Below, one piece after another: positions 43,405 to 51,889 of a stretch of 64,000 nucleotides of DNA. Each line of letters opens with the position of its first letter. The stretch's first letter is position 1. This DNA comes from an uncultured Granulosicoccus sp. GTDB lineage: Bacteria > Pseudomonadota > Gammaproteobacteria > Granulosicoccales > Granulosicoccaceae. The notes under the pieces are model-generated. The model did not search any database, was not told the origin of the DNA, and was given only the letters and a program-made list of their open reading frames with translations. A program made the position numbers and the translations under genes. The stretch covers positions 82,648 through 146,647 of the forward strand of contig CANLXI010000018.1 of assembly GCA_947495035.1 (NCBI GenBank). Direction: 5' to 3'.

Positions 43405-43575
43405 ATGCCTGGCAGGTCTCCTGACTCGTGACTCCAACGCCTGGGCCCCCCTTCCCGATGCGAACATCAGTGGATCATGGGCTGCGGCTTGTCACTTACA
43501 GTTGCGGGGGCAGTGCCGGAATTTCACCGGTTTCCCTCTTAGCCTGCGGCGCGTGCCGCAGGAACCAGAACCACT
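43405..43575 (-). promoter_or_regulatory. cobalamin (B12) riboswitch upstream of nrdHIEF
   Basis: Read on the minus strand the region carries the cobalamin-riboswitch core in order. First comes GGTTCCTGCGGC, with a GCGGC/GCCGC stem. Next is GAGGGAAACCGGTGAAATTCC, then the B12-box region GGCACTGCCCCCGCAACTG. A long arm follows, and finally GAGTCAGGAGACCTGCC. In the leader between the riboswitch and nrdH, CGCTGC can pair with GCAGCG, a possible expression platform. B12 would shut off class Ib reductase, as known for class I reductases in some organisms that also own the B12-dependent class II enzyme. Confidence 0.88.
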
Positions 43576-43942
43576 CTATGTTGGGGTAACAGGCATGCCG
43601 ATGTCAACATGTCGTTTTCCGGTAACAGCGACATTACCCGGTTACCCTTCCCTCGGTTCGCTGACCGACGACCAGAATGAAGCTGCACTTTCGGAGATGT
43701 TGTGACAAACACTTCCCGACTGTCATATCCATCCCCCTGGAGGTTTCAGGAGGTTATTTGTCGCCCCGCCGGCCAACAGTCGGGAAAGTTGCAAAGGGGT
43801 TCACGTAACACTCCGGACGAACGGCGCCACGACGGCCTCCGGTATGCGTATTGCAACCGATCAATACCAGCCTGTAACTGAAACCGCTTGAATTGACTGA
43901 TAGCTTGCGGGCCGATTTACGCGAAAAACCAGGGACTACGCC
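43576..43942. other. intergenic region between divergent nrd and phosphoesterase genes, with an 11-bp inverted repeat
   Basis: TTCCCGACTGT (43713-43723) and ACAGTCGGGAA (43776-43786) are perfect complements enclosing 52 bases. Further on, GTTGCAA (43788-43794) and TTGCAAC (43851-43857) can pair, as can GTATTG (43848-43853) and CAATAC (43862-43867). On the minus strand a TTGACA is at about 43613-43618, the best candidate -35 for the riboswitch-nrd transcript. No NrdR box found by eye. The structured part may be an RNA leader or a two-site operator. Confidence 0.45.
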
Positions 43943-45406
43943 TTGAGACATTCGAAAAGTTCATTATCACGCATCCTGGCGCCGGTCGTGCAGATGACCC
44001 TGACCGCCTCCCTGCTGTTTGCCTCCGTCGCTCATTCTGCCTCTCTGAAAGTGGCCTTCATCGGCGATCAGGGAGTTGGCGAACATGCAGAGTCAGTGCT
44101 GTCACTGATCGCCAGTGAAGGCACTGATCTGCTGCTGATCCAGGGAGATCTGGGTTACAAGGAAAACACCGCCAACACCTGGGAAGCCCACCTGAACAAT
44201 CATCTGGGATCCGACTTTCCGGTACTCACGCTGGTGGGTAATCATGAAAACTTCGAGTGGCCGCTCTACCAGCGTCTGATACAGAGGCGGATCGATCGCA
44301 TTTCCGGACTTTCCTGCTCGGGCAATACCGGCGTCAAGGCAAAATGCCAGTACGGCAACGTCGAAGTGGTTCAGGTAGCGCCGGGAATCTCCGAGGTATC
44401 GGGTATCTCCGCCGACGACGGCTACGCGGACTTCATCAGATCCTCCTTTGCCGGCAGCAGCGATCGCTGGCGCATCTGCAGTTGGCACAAGCCACACCGC
44501 ATGATGCAGACCGGCAGCAAGAACGGCCCCAGTCAGTGGGATACCTATGATGCCTGTCTGGATGCCGGTGCCATGATAGCGCTGGCCCATGAACACGCCT
44601 ATTCCCGTACCTATCTGCTCAGCGATTTCAGCCAGCAGACGGTGGTACATACCGGCAGTGAAATGGCCCTGCAACCCGGCCAGTCCTTCGCATTCGTCTC
44701 GGGCCTGGGTGGCCGGGAAGTGCGTTCGCAAGCACGAGGCGGTGACTATTTCGCCTCCATCTACACCGCGGATCAGGGCGCGAAGGCAGGCGCCCTGTTC
44801 TGCGACTTCGAAGACAAGACAGCCGATTGCTACTTCAAGGCCATCAACGGTGCCGTTCCGGATCAGTTTTCACTGACCCGCAGCGGCAGCGCCTCTCAGG
44901 ATGCACAGACAGAACCCGTATCTGCACCACCACCCACAATCAGTGAAATCCCGTCAGGCAACAGCGATGGTTATGTTTTCTCTCGCAGTGACAAGACCGA
45001 GTATCGCTGGATCGCGCGCAATGCCAATGGCGAGATGGGCAGCACCTGGATCGATCAATCCTGCGCGGCTGCTCTGGGGGGCAGTACAGCCACCGGTGAC
45101 TGGGGTGACCTGATGAGACATGCGCCAGCATTCGATACCCTTGACTACCCTTGCAACAATACAACAACTGCCACCTCTTCCTCCGACAGCACGACAGGCA
45201 ATGACTCGACGAATGGTTTCGTCTTTTCTCGTACCGACAAGACTGAATACCGCTGGATAGACCGCAATGCCTCTGGTGAACTCGGCAGCATCTGGATCGA
45301 CAGAGCCTGTGCTGACGACATGGGAGGCGTCAGCGAAAGCGGTGACTGGAAGGATCTGATGAACCGGGCGCCCGGATTCGACACCATCGCCAGCCCCTGC
45401 TACTGA
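43943..45406 (+). CDS. secreted metallophosphoesterase with two C-terminal Cys-containing repeats
   Basis: 487 residues from a TTG (AGGGA upstream); an ATG at 43994 is the alternative. Signal peptide ends SVAHSA. The calcineurin-like phosphoesterase domain (about 33-290) shows FIGDQG, LLIQGDLGY, LTLVGNHENFEW, the His of CSWHKPHRMM, and ALAHEHAYSRTY. After a Ser/Pro linker come two repeats of about 60 residues (about 333-394 and 421-483). Each has VFSRxDKTEYRWI, a Cys, GDWxDLMxxAPxFDT and a final Cys. Probably exported, acting on phosphate esters; the repeats may bind surface or polymer and form disulfides. Confidence 0.85.
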   Translation: MRHSKSSLSRILAPVVQMTLTASLLFASVAHSASLKVAFIGDQGVGEHAESVLSLIASEGTDLLLIQGDLGYKENTANTWEAHLNNHLGSDFPVLTLVGNHENFEWPLYQRLIQRRIDRISGLSCSGNTGVKAKCQYGNVEVVQVAPGISEVSGISADDGYADFIRSSFAGSSDRWRICSWHKPHRMMQTGSKNGPSQWDTYDACLDAGAMIALAHEHAYSRTYLLSDFSQQTVVHTGSEMALQPGQSFAFVSGLGGREVRSQARGGDYFASIYTADQGAKAGALFCDFEDKTADCYFKAINGAVPDQFSLTRSGSASQDAQTEPVSAPPPTISEIPSGNSDGYVFSRSDKTEYRWIARNANGEMGSTWIDQSCAAALGGSTATGDWGDLMRHAPAFDTLDYPCNNTTTATSSSDSTTGNDSTNGFVFSRTDKTEYRWIDRNASGELGSIWIDRACADDMGGVSESGDWKDLMNRAPGFDTIASPCY

Positions 45407-45425
45407 GTCGTGACCTGGCCTGTGT

Positions 45426-47477
45426 CTACGGGACCCTGAACTGCAGAGACCCGTAGTAGGTCGAACGATCGATATGCAGCTTGTTGCCGGAGACCTGCCA
45501 GTATTTGTCCGGCTCGTTTTCGGGCGTTGCAATGACTCGTGCGTAATACTCGCCGGCGGGCAGCAAGGCAGCATCCACATGCTGACTGACCATCTCGACT
45601 GAATCCGCGATGTCCTGCACATCGACGACAATCTCGCCTTCCTCGTACAAGGGGGTAGTGGCAACTTGCAGACGATAGTGGATATCGCCTGAAGTAGCGG
45701 TGACGTCATGGGCGGGTTTCCAGCTGAAGAGCCATTGACCGCCCATGGCTTGCGGTTCCAGCAGTAGCGGCGCCATCAGAACCCGAAAGCGCGTACGCAA
45801 TGCTTCCAGATTCTCACCTGGCGCCGAGATCAGCTTTTCCGACAGATAGAGCGAGAAGTCGGGATTGTGAAGACTGTCCGGCTCGCGTTTCTGGTACGGC
45901 GCTACCCGTTGCAGATAACCATTGACTCTTTCGGTCATGACCTCTTCGGTCAGTACCGTTTGTCTCAATTGTTCGGTTGCCTGCACGATCCGCTCGTGAA
46001 TGCCCGGCAAGCGGTAGAAGTTTTCCAGAAAGCTGTTGCGTGCCGCGACTGCATAACCGAACTCGACGCGCTGCCGCAGCGAATCGTTCTTCAGGTCATT
46101 GGGCGGATCTCTCCACAGCCCCATGGCTTCATCGTAGTCCCAGGGAATGAAATAGAATTTCCGGGTATTCGCCGGATTGTAGAGAAAGAAGTTGTGTCGG
46201 GTAATGTCTGCCTGATGCACCAGGATGTTGAAGCTGACCCAGGCCATGACATTGTCGTCGTCGAAGTATTCGTCCAGTACCGACTGGAAGCTTCTGTCCG
46301 GATCGTGCATGGCACTGAGCATGGATTCGAGTGCCCGGTGGTCGTCACCGTTCTCGATACTCAGCACGCTTGCGAAGCGGGCGTCATTCAACGGCTCACC
46401 GTCTGCATCGACACGAATGTCCTCGAGGTCGCTGCTGTCGAAACGAAAATCCTCGGCCTTGTACAGATTGCCGTCATCGCCCCAGCCACGCTGCGCCAGA
46501 TAGTAATCACTGCCTCGTTCGACATGAGTGAACAGACCGTAGTCCACGGGGCCTTCACCATCGTCGATCCAGAGATTGACGAACTGGCTGCGAATACTCG
46601 GCAGATCGGGCACCTGACTCATCAGATCCATGGCCAGTTTATTGCGAATGCGGCTGGATTCGAAGGGATGCTTGTTCAACTGCAGATGCCGTTCACCCCG
46701 CCACAGATCCTCCTTGCTATCGAGCTTGATACGCAGGGATTTCTGCGCACCGAACCGGGATCCACTGCCGCGCATGCGCAATTCGGCATTGGCGATCTGA
46801 CCATCATCCGGAAAATCATCGCTCTGAAAATGTACTGCGATATCCACGGTCAGGTCATCGTTCTTGTCGACATCCTCCATGACATCGTCCAGCGTGCAAC
46901 CGGACAGATCGTCGGCGGTGCAGACCCCCTCGGTGGTGGCGGTCCGAAGGTCCACACGTATCACGTCGATGGGATCGTAGCCGTCTCTCACATACAGGTC
47001 TGCTGGCTCGGCAATGTTCGAATCAGCAGCCTGCGGCGGATTCAGCGGGCTCAGTGGATCGGGTGTATCCGGCGGCTCATCATCGCCGGGCAATTCGACA
47101 TCTGGCACAGAACGCTCGCCACCGACAAAGCTGACAGATACCGGCGAGGATCGATTCCCTTCGTTGTCGATGGATGTCACCTGTACGTCGTAGGTCTGCC
47201 CTTCCTGCAGCGAATCCCGGAAGTGGCTCAAGGCATCCAGCCTCATCACCGCCTCGTTGATCTGCAGTTCATATTCGACCACGATGCCGTCATCGGTCGC
47301 CCGATTCCAGAATACTTCCGCAGCCGTACTGGAATACACGCTGTAGCGCAGCTCACCGGGAGGAGATGGATCCGTCGCTGTCGCCTCCGCGCTGAAAACG
47401 AACAGCACGGACAACAGCAAGCGGTTTCGGAAAGAGAGCCCAGCTCTCCTGTACGTATTCGTGAAGAAAGTACACAT
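45426..47477 (-). CDS. CotH kinase family protein with fibronectin type III-like N terminus
   Basis: 683 residues with an export signal (RNRLLLSVLFVFSAEATA). A fibronectin-like region follows (about 40-120), then a Pro/Asp-rich linker. The CotH domain contains AELRMRGSGSRFGAQKSLRIKLDSK, HLQLNKHPFESSRIRNKLAMDLM, VDYGLFTHVERGSDYYLA, DGNLYKAEDF and, near the C terminus of the domain, FYFIPWDYDEAMGLW. CotH proteins are atypical protein kinases first known from spore coats; many Gram-negative genomes have secreted members of unknown role. It is convergent with the phosphoesterase gene, 19 bp apart. Confidence 0.87.
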   Translation of the reverse strand: MCTFFTNTYRRAGLSFRNRLLLSVLFVFSAEATATDPSPPGELRYSVYSSTAAEVFWNRATDDGIVVEYELQINEAVMRLDALSHFRDSLQEGQTYDVQVTSIDNEGNRSSPVSVSFVGGERSVPDVELPGDDEPPDTPDPLSPLNPPQAADSNIAEPADLYVRDGYDPIDVIRVDLRTATTEGVCTADDLSGCTLDDVMEDVDKNDDLTVDIAVHFQSDDFPDDGQIANAELRMRGSGSRFGAQKSLRIKLDSKEDLWRGERHLQLNKHPFESSRIRNKLAMDLMSQVPDLPSIRSQFVNLWIDDGEGPVDYGLFTHVERGSDYYLAQRGWGDDGNLYKAEDFRFDSSDLEDIRVDADGEPLNDARFASVLSIENGDDHRALESMLSAMHDPDRSFQSVLDEYFDDDNVMAWVSFNILVHQADITRHNFFLYNPANTRKFYFIPWDYDEAMGLWRDPPNDLKNDSLRQRVEFGYAVAARNSFLENFYRLPGIHERIVQATEQLRQTVLTEEVMTERVNGYLQRVAPYQKREPDSLHNPDFSLYLSEKLISAPGENLEALRTRFRVLMAPLLLEPQAMGGQWLFSWKPAHDVTATSGDIHYRLQVATTPLYEEGEIVVDVQDIADSVEMVSQHVDAALLPAGEYYARVIATPENEPDKYWQVSGNKLHIDRSTYYGSLQFRVP

Positions 47478-47798
47478 AGCGTCTCATCCTCCTGTTGAAA
47501 AGAGAGACCCTGCCATCTGCGCCAACAGAACCTGTCGCGCATCACTGACAGGTCATGTTTTCCCGTGAAAGTGGTATCCGCAGGCCAATGCGCTTGTCCT
47601 GCATCGAGAATCTGCCACATCAATCGCGGCAATGCCGCCGGACTGACCTGGACACCGTGCTTCTCACATGGAATCGTTCACCATCAGGCTTACCTCCATC
47701 CTGCGCCCACAGGCAGCTCCCGGAAACGGTAAAGACCCTATATTTCGGCTAGTTCTCCGTCACAGGGGCTTCACCGAAAACGGAAACAATGCAAGGAG
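47478..47798. other. intergenic region, nothing recognised
   Basis: 321 bp between the start of the CotH gene and the end of the acyl-CoA ligase gene, both on the minus strand. It should hold the CotH promoter. I see no clear boxes, terminator or small gene. Confidence 0.3.
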
Positions 47799-49364
47799 CT
47801 ACCCGTCTCTCAGCAAGCGTCGCAGTATCTTGCCACTGGCCGACTTCGGGATGCTGTCGACGAACTCCACCTCGTGAACCTGCTTGTAGCCTGCCACATG
47901 AGGTTTGACGAACTGCCGGATATCCTCGGCGCCCGTGTCCGAATGCCTTTCTTCGTCCGTATCCGGTTTCAACACCACGAATGCCTTCGGCAGCTCACCG
48001 GCTTCTTCATCCGGCACGCCGATGACCGCGACATCCAGTACGGCGGCATGTGTGGCAATCAGTGCTTCAAGTTCTGCGGGTGCCACCTGAAAGCCCTTGT
48101 ACTTGATCAGCTCCTTCACGCGATCCACGATGGTCATGTAGCCGTCACTGTCAATCCGGGCAACATCACCGGTGTGCAACCAGCCATCCTCATCGAGGGT
48201 TTCCCGGGTGGCAGTGTCGTTGTTCAGATAGCCGAGCATCACTTGCGGCCCTTTCACCAACAGTTCACCTTCCTCATCCACACCCAGGTCGTTTCCATCG
48301 GCGTCGACGATACGCGACTGGGTATTGGCAACAGTGACCCCACTGGAACCGGCGCGGCTGTCATAGCCAGGCGTGATATGACTTACCGGGCTCATCTCGG
48401 TCATGCCGTAGCCCTGAACAATGGGACAGCCGACTCGCCGGGAGGCCACCTCGGCCAGCTCTCCACCCAGCGGTGCAGCGCCGGAGAAGATCTTGCGCAG
48501 ACTGCTGACATCGTATTGCTCGAGCAACGGCGTCTTCGCCAGTCCCAGAATGATGGGCGGCACGGCGAAATACTGGGTGATGCGATGCGTCTGGATGAGC
48601 TGCAGGGTCTGCTCCATGTCGAACCGCGGCATGGTCACGATCGTCATGCCTTCTGCCAGCAGACTGCCCATCAGCACCTGCATGCCATAGATGTGAAAGA
48701 ACGGCAACACGGCCAGCGCACTCTCATCCTGCTCGTAGCCCAGCGCGGCGTTGATCTGCACCAGATTGGCAATCAGGTTGTGGTGACTCAGCATGACTCC
48801 CTTGGGCAAGCCGGTGGTTCCCGATGAATAGGGCAACACCACGGCATGTTCCCGAAGGTTCACGGGCACCTGTTCCATCTCGTCTCCCAGCAAGTCGTCC
48901 ACACAGCGATGATCGTCATGCGGGTACAGCGTGATCAACTCCCTGGATGCCGTACCCGCAGATGCCTCGACGGCCACCGACAGACAGGCGTTGTCGCTGA
49001 CCAGCAGGCAGGCACCGGAATCCTTCAGTTGCTGCTGGATTTCTTCCGCGGCATACGCGGGATTGATGGTCGTGACCGTACCGCCGCATACCGCAACGGC
49101 ATGGAAAACGACGGCATAGTCAGGGGAGTTGGGAGCAAGCAGCCCGACGACATCGCCCTGCCTGAGCCCCTCGGCACGGAGACCACCGGCCAGACGATGG
49201 ATCCTCGACCTCAGCTGCTCGTAGGTATACCCCTTGCCACTGGGCCCATCGATGATCGCGTTCTTGTCAGCCAGTCTGGCGGACTGTTGCAGTACAAATT
49301 CGGTAATCGCGACATCGGGAATGTCGACGGCTGGCAATGGGCTGTGAAATACCTTCGATGCCAT
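47799..49364 (-). CDS. 4-coumarate-CoA ligase-like acyl-CoA synthetase (AMP-forming)
   Basis: 521 residues. Adenylation motifs in order: the phosphate loop VLPYSSGTTGLPKGVMLSHHN at about 170-190, VQGYGMTEMSP, the LHTGDVARIDSDGYMTIVDRVKELIKYKGFQVAPAELEA segment, and the terminal catalytic Lys in PKSASGKILRR. The arrangement is that of 4CL/luciferase-type ligases, which activate aromatic or medium-chain carboxylic acids to CoA thioesters through an acyl-AMP. Substrate unknown. It stands alone on the minus strand. Confidence 0.92.
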   Translation of the reverse strand: MASKVFHSPLPAVDIPDVAITEFVLQQSARLADKNAIIDGPSGKGYTYEQLRSRIHRLAGGLRAEGLRQGDVVGLLAPNSPDYAVVFHAVAVCGGTVTTINPAYAAEEIQQQLKDSGACLLVSDNACLSVAVEASAGTASRELITLYPHDDHRCVDDLLGDEMEQVPVNLREHAVVLPYSSGTTGLPKGVMLSHHNLIANLVQINAALGYEQDESALAVLPFFHIYGMQVLMGSLLAEGMTIVTMPRFDMEQTLQLIQTHRITQYFAVPPIILGLAKTPLLEQYDVSSLRKIFSGAAPLGGELAEVASRRVGCPIVQGYGMTEMSPVSHITPGYDSRAGSSGVTVANTQSRIVDADGNDLGVDEEGELLVKGPQVMLGYLNNDTATRETLDEDGWLHTGDVARIDSDGYMTIVDRVKELIKYKGFQVAPAELEALIATHAAVLDVAVIGVPDEEAGELPKAFVVLKPDTDEERHSDTGAEDIRQFVKPHVAGYKQVHEVEFVDSIPKSASGKILRRLLRDG

Positions 49365-49539
49365 GGGTGGTGAGCTCCTCCTGTGTGAAGGGACTCACGT
49401 TAACAGTCGGCAGTACCACTGACAATCCCGCTCGGCTCCGGGCCTGGATCAGAGTCATGCCCACCCTCCGACCTTGACGCGCAACAGCACGGCAAGCTCT
49501 CGGTCAGCATCCACTCGAGACCCTGACCGGGCGGGAAGG

Positions 49540-50376
49540 TTAGTCGAACAACCTGCCTCGATTCACCGTCAGCACGTCGACAACGTCATCCAGCATGTCA
49601 TCGTCAGCATCGGCATTGGCCACCACCACGGCATCCATGCAGATGGTATTCAATTCGGTATCGAATACCAGACCCTTTGCCACATCCGGCTCTTCGAAAC
49701 GGTAGATGGGACGACCCAGTTCCGGATGCTTGTCGTTCAGATCCCAATCCTTGATATCCAGCAACTTCAGATTGTCGTTTTCCAGAACGGTCTTGAGGTA
49801 ACGCTGATCGAGGTTCAGCGGGTCACTGACCCACAGAAAGGCATTCACCTCCGCGTCGAGGTTGTTGGCAATTTCGTTCAGCAGTTGCAGCCCGCCCTGA
49901 AAGAACGTGCTGCCCTTGGCGAAATCGGGCTCAAGATCCTGCATGTAGGACCAGCTCACGGCGGAACCGGAGCCACGCTTCTGCACGGCAACCCTCGCAT
50001 TCTTGCCTTGCAGATCGCCCTCGTCATCGATCGGGCCATCCGAATTGACCGCCACATACACACACTCTTCGTACAGATTGCCCAGCACCTTCAGATTGCC
50101 GGCCTTTTCCGGATTGCGCCCCATCCACCAGGCCAGGGCATCCAGCTGGGTGAATCCCAGGGTGGCCTCGCCGCTGGTGACGCGATCGATATTCTCGATG
50201 GAACCCTTGCTCTTCACCGAATCGGCCTTGTAATCGTATTCGACCAGAATTTCCGCCAGTTTCTCACCAGTGGCGAAGTAGGAACCGCCACGGCCACCAG
50301 TGCTGATGACGACATCCTCAGCCAGTACGGGCAGGGAAACGGCGGAAATGACAAATGCGGTAATCAGGGTTTTCAT
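49540..50376 (-). CDS. TAXI family TRAP solute-binding protein (orphan)
   Basis: 278 residues with signal peptide (MKTLITAFVISAVSLPVLA). The opening ISTGGRGGSYFATGEKLAEILVEYDYKADSVKSKGSIENIDRVTSGEATLGFTQLDAL matches TAXI-type binding proteins, in which a Gly-rich loop precedes a helix. The C-terminal half is more divergent. TAXI proteins normally pair with a fused DctQM permease, which is not found nearby, so partner and ligand (often glutamate or other carboxylates) are unknown. Divergence means a phosphonate-type binding protein fold is a secondary possibility. Confidence 0.75.
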   Translation of the reverse strand: MKTLITAFVISAVSLPVLAEDVVISTGGRGGSYFATGEKLAEILVEYDYKADSVKSKGSIENIDRVTSGEATLGFTQLDALAWWMGRNPEKAGNLKVLGNLYEECVYVAVNSDGPIDDEGDLQGKNARVAVQKRGSGSAVSWSYMQDLEPDFAKGSTFFQGGLQLLNEIANNLDAEVNAFLWVSDPLNLDQRYLKTVLENDNLKLLDIKDWDLNDKHPELGRPIYRFEEPDVAKGLVFDTELNTICMDAVVVANADADDDMLDDVVDVLTVNRGRLFD

Positions 50377-50677
50377 GGAGCAGGTCCTTGGACTATGGCT
50401 TCTCTTTCGTCAACGCCTTCACTGGGGGCAAGACCGGGAATTTCAAGTCGAGACTGGCCGTTCGGATGAACCCGTAGCAGAACGCAGAGACACGCAGTCA
50501 TGCATGCTGCAGGCCGGTGAGCTGACGGCCGATACCTGCCGAAGATAATGCAAGTCATCGCATTGCGAAAAAATCAGCGAGCGCCTGACTGACAACACAA
50601 CGCTCTGCCCGCACAGAAATCCCCGCTGTACTCTGGCGTGGATATCGTCCAGGGTCGTCAAGGTGCTCTCGGCCGGA
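50377..50677. other. intergenic region, nothing certain
   Basis: 301 bp between the TAXI gene start and the end of the sugar kinase gene, both minus strand. It should carry the TAXI promoter; an AT-richer stretch lies at about 50545-50575. No terminator for the kinase or small gene recognised. Confidence 0.3.
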
Positions 50678-51643
50678 TCAACGCGATCTGTTCAAGCTCT
50701 CCAGCACCTCTTTCGAGGAAGGAATGCCATCGAGCCCCTTGTCAGAGGCACATTTCAGGGCCGCGGCCGCATTGGCAAACCCGATGGCCCTTGACTCAGA
50801 CTGGCCCTGCGCCAATTGCAGGGTAAAAGCCGCATGCCAGACGTCACCGGCACCCAGAGTGTCTACCGCCTTGACGTGGATGGCGGGTGTGTGCGTGAAC
50901 GTGCCATCCTGCAGATGGAACACACCATTCTCACCATCCGTGACGCACACCCAGTTGCCGAATTGCGCCTGCGCCTGTCGCAAGCCCGCTTCCAGCTCAT
51001 CGACACCGGCGTAGTCGCGCAGGCCCTGTCGAGAGAAGGCGACATGACTGGCCAGCGCCATGGCGGTATGACTGACGGGAGCTTCGCCATCAATCACCGC
51101 GGGAATGCCGGCCTGCCTGGCGAACGTCAGCATCTGTATCGCAGCCGCTTCCCAGCGGGTATCCACCAGAATGGCATGGGGTGTATCGATGGATTGCAAT
51201 CGAGCGTCATCAAAGGGGAGCGCATCCTCCGACTGACAGGCAACTGCGTCAGTGGTACAGGCAGCCGTTGCGCTCTCTGCTGACCGTAGCGTGTCGGGCT
51301 GACGATAATTGACTATCTGTCGCTCACCACCATCGTCGACAAAGACGCTGGAAATCGGGGATTTGCCGTCCACCATGCGGGTCAGCAAACGATCCCCCAG
51401 AGAACGTCTGGCAATCTCCGTGCGCAGCAAGTCCCCGAACAGATCATCTCCCAGCCTGCCTGCCAACTGCACCTCGGCCCCCAGACGCTGCATGGCAACC
51501 GCAGCAATGGCACCGCCCCCACCAAGACTGAAGCGCACATCATCAGCACGGTATTTCTCGGCACGGCGGGGCATTTCCCCGACCCGGAAGGTGATGTCGG
51601 CAGAGATCAGCCCACAGGCCAGCAACCTTGTCGTTCCGCTCAT
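50678..51643 (-). CDS. PfkB family carbohydrate kinase
   Basis: 321 residues from the ATG at 51643; the open frame runs on to 51865 but that extension is not kinase-like. N-terminal LLACGLISADITFRVGEMPRRAEKYRADDVRFSLGGGGAIAAVAMQRLGAEVQLAG is the PfkB opening. The catalytic-base and anion-hole motif VDTLGAGDVWHAAF lies near residue 255. Ribokinase-type enzymes phosphorylate a sugar or sugar acid such as KDG. It is divergent from a TRAP transporter plus DapA-family aldolase operon and probably belongs to the same catabolic pathway. Confidence 0.9.
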   Translation of the reverse strand: MSGTTRLLACGLISADITFRVGEMPRRAEKYRADDVRFSLGGGGAIAAVAMQRLGAEVQLAGRLGDDLFGDLLRTEIARRSLGDRLLTRMVDGKSPISSVFVDDGGERQIVNYRQPDTLRSAESATAACTTDAVACQSEDALPFDDARLQSIDTPHAILVDTRWEAAAIQMLTFARQAGIPAVIDGEAPVSHTAMALASHVAFSRQGLRDYAGVDELEAGLRQAQAQFGNWVCVTDGENGVFHLQDGTFTHTPAIHVKAVDTLGAGDVWHAAFTLQLAQGQSESRAIGFANAAAALKCASDKGLDGIPSSKEVLESLNRSR

Positions 51644-51759
51644 GAAGTGTGTCTGGTCATGCTGATTTTCCCATCCATCTACCCTTGCCCCCTGTTCTTC
51701 GGATTGTCGCTGCACACGGCAAGCAAGCCGACCCAGCCTCGGCGCATGCTGCCATGGTG

Positions 51760-51789
51760 TTGAGTCGCCGAAGTCAATGCCCGTATACT
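51760..51789 (+). promoter_or_regulatory. sigma-70-like promoter of the second TRAP operon
   Basis: TTGAGT at 51760-51765, 18-bp spacer, TATACT at 51784-51789, pointing towards dctP at 51890 and giving a leader of about 95 bases. It lies in the 246-bp divergent gap shared with the kinase gene. No operator could be identified. Confidence 0.5.
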
Positions 51790-51889
51790 GGAAACGCAAT
51801 ACCGCCCCGTTCACCACATTATTACCACGCCCCGTGACGCAAGAACACCAACAGACAGCCGTCACTGCACTCAGGAGAGGAAATAGTCG

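Noticed and set aside
43754..43951. 65-codon minus-strand frame near the phosphoesterase start
   Set aside because: Overlaps the structured inverted repeats and the start of a real gene on the other strand; no ribosome site.
45867..47498. 543-codon plus-strand frame opposite the CotH gene
   Set aside because: Protein has no recognisable domain, whereas the minus strand encodes signal peptide and CotH motifs; long antisense frames arise easily at this base composition.
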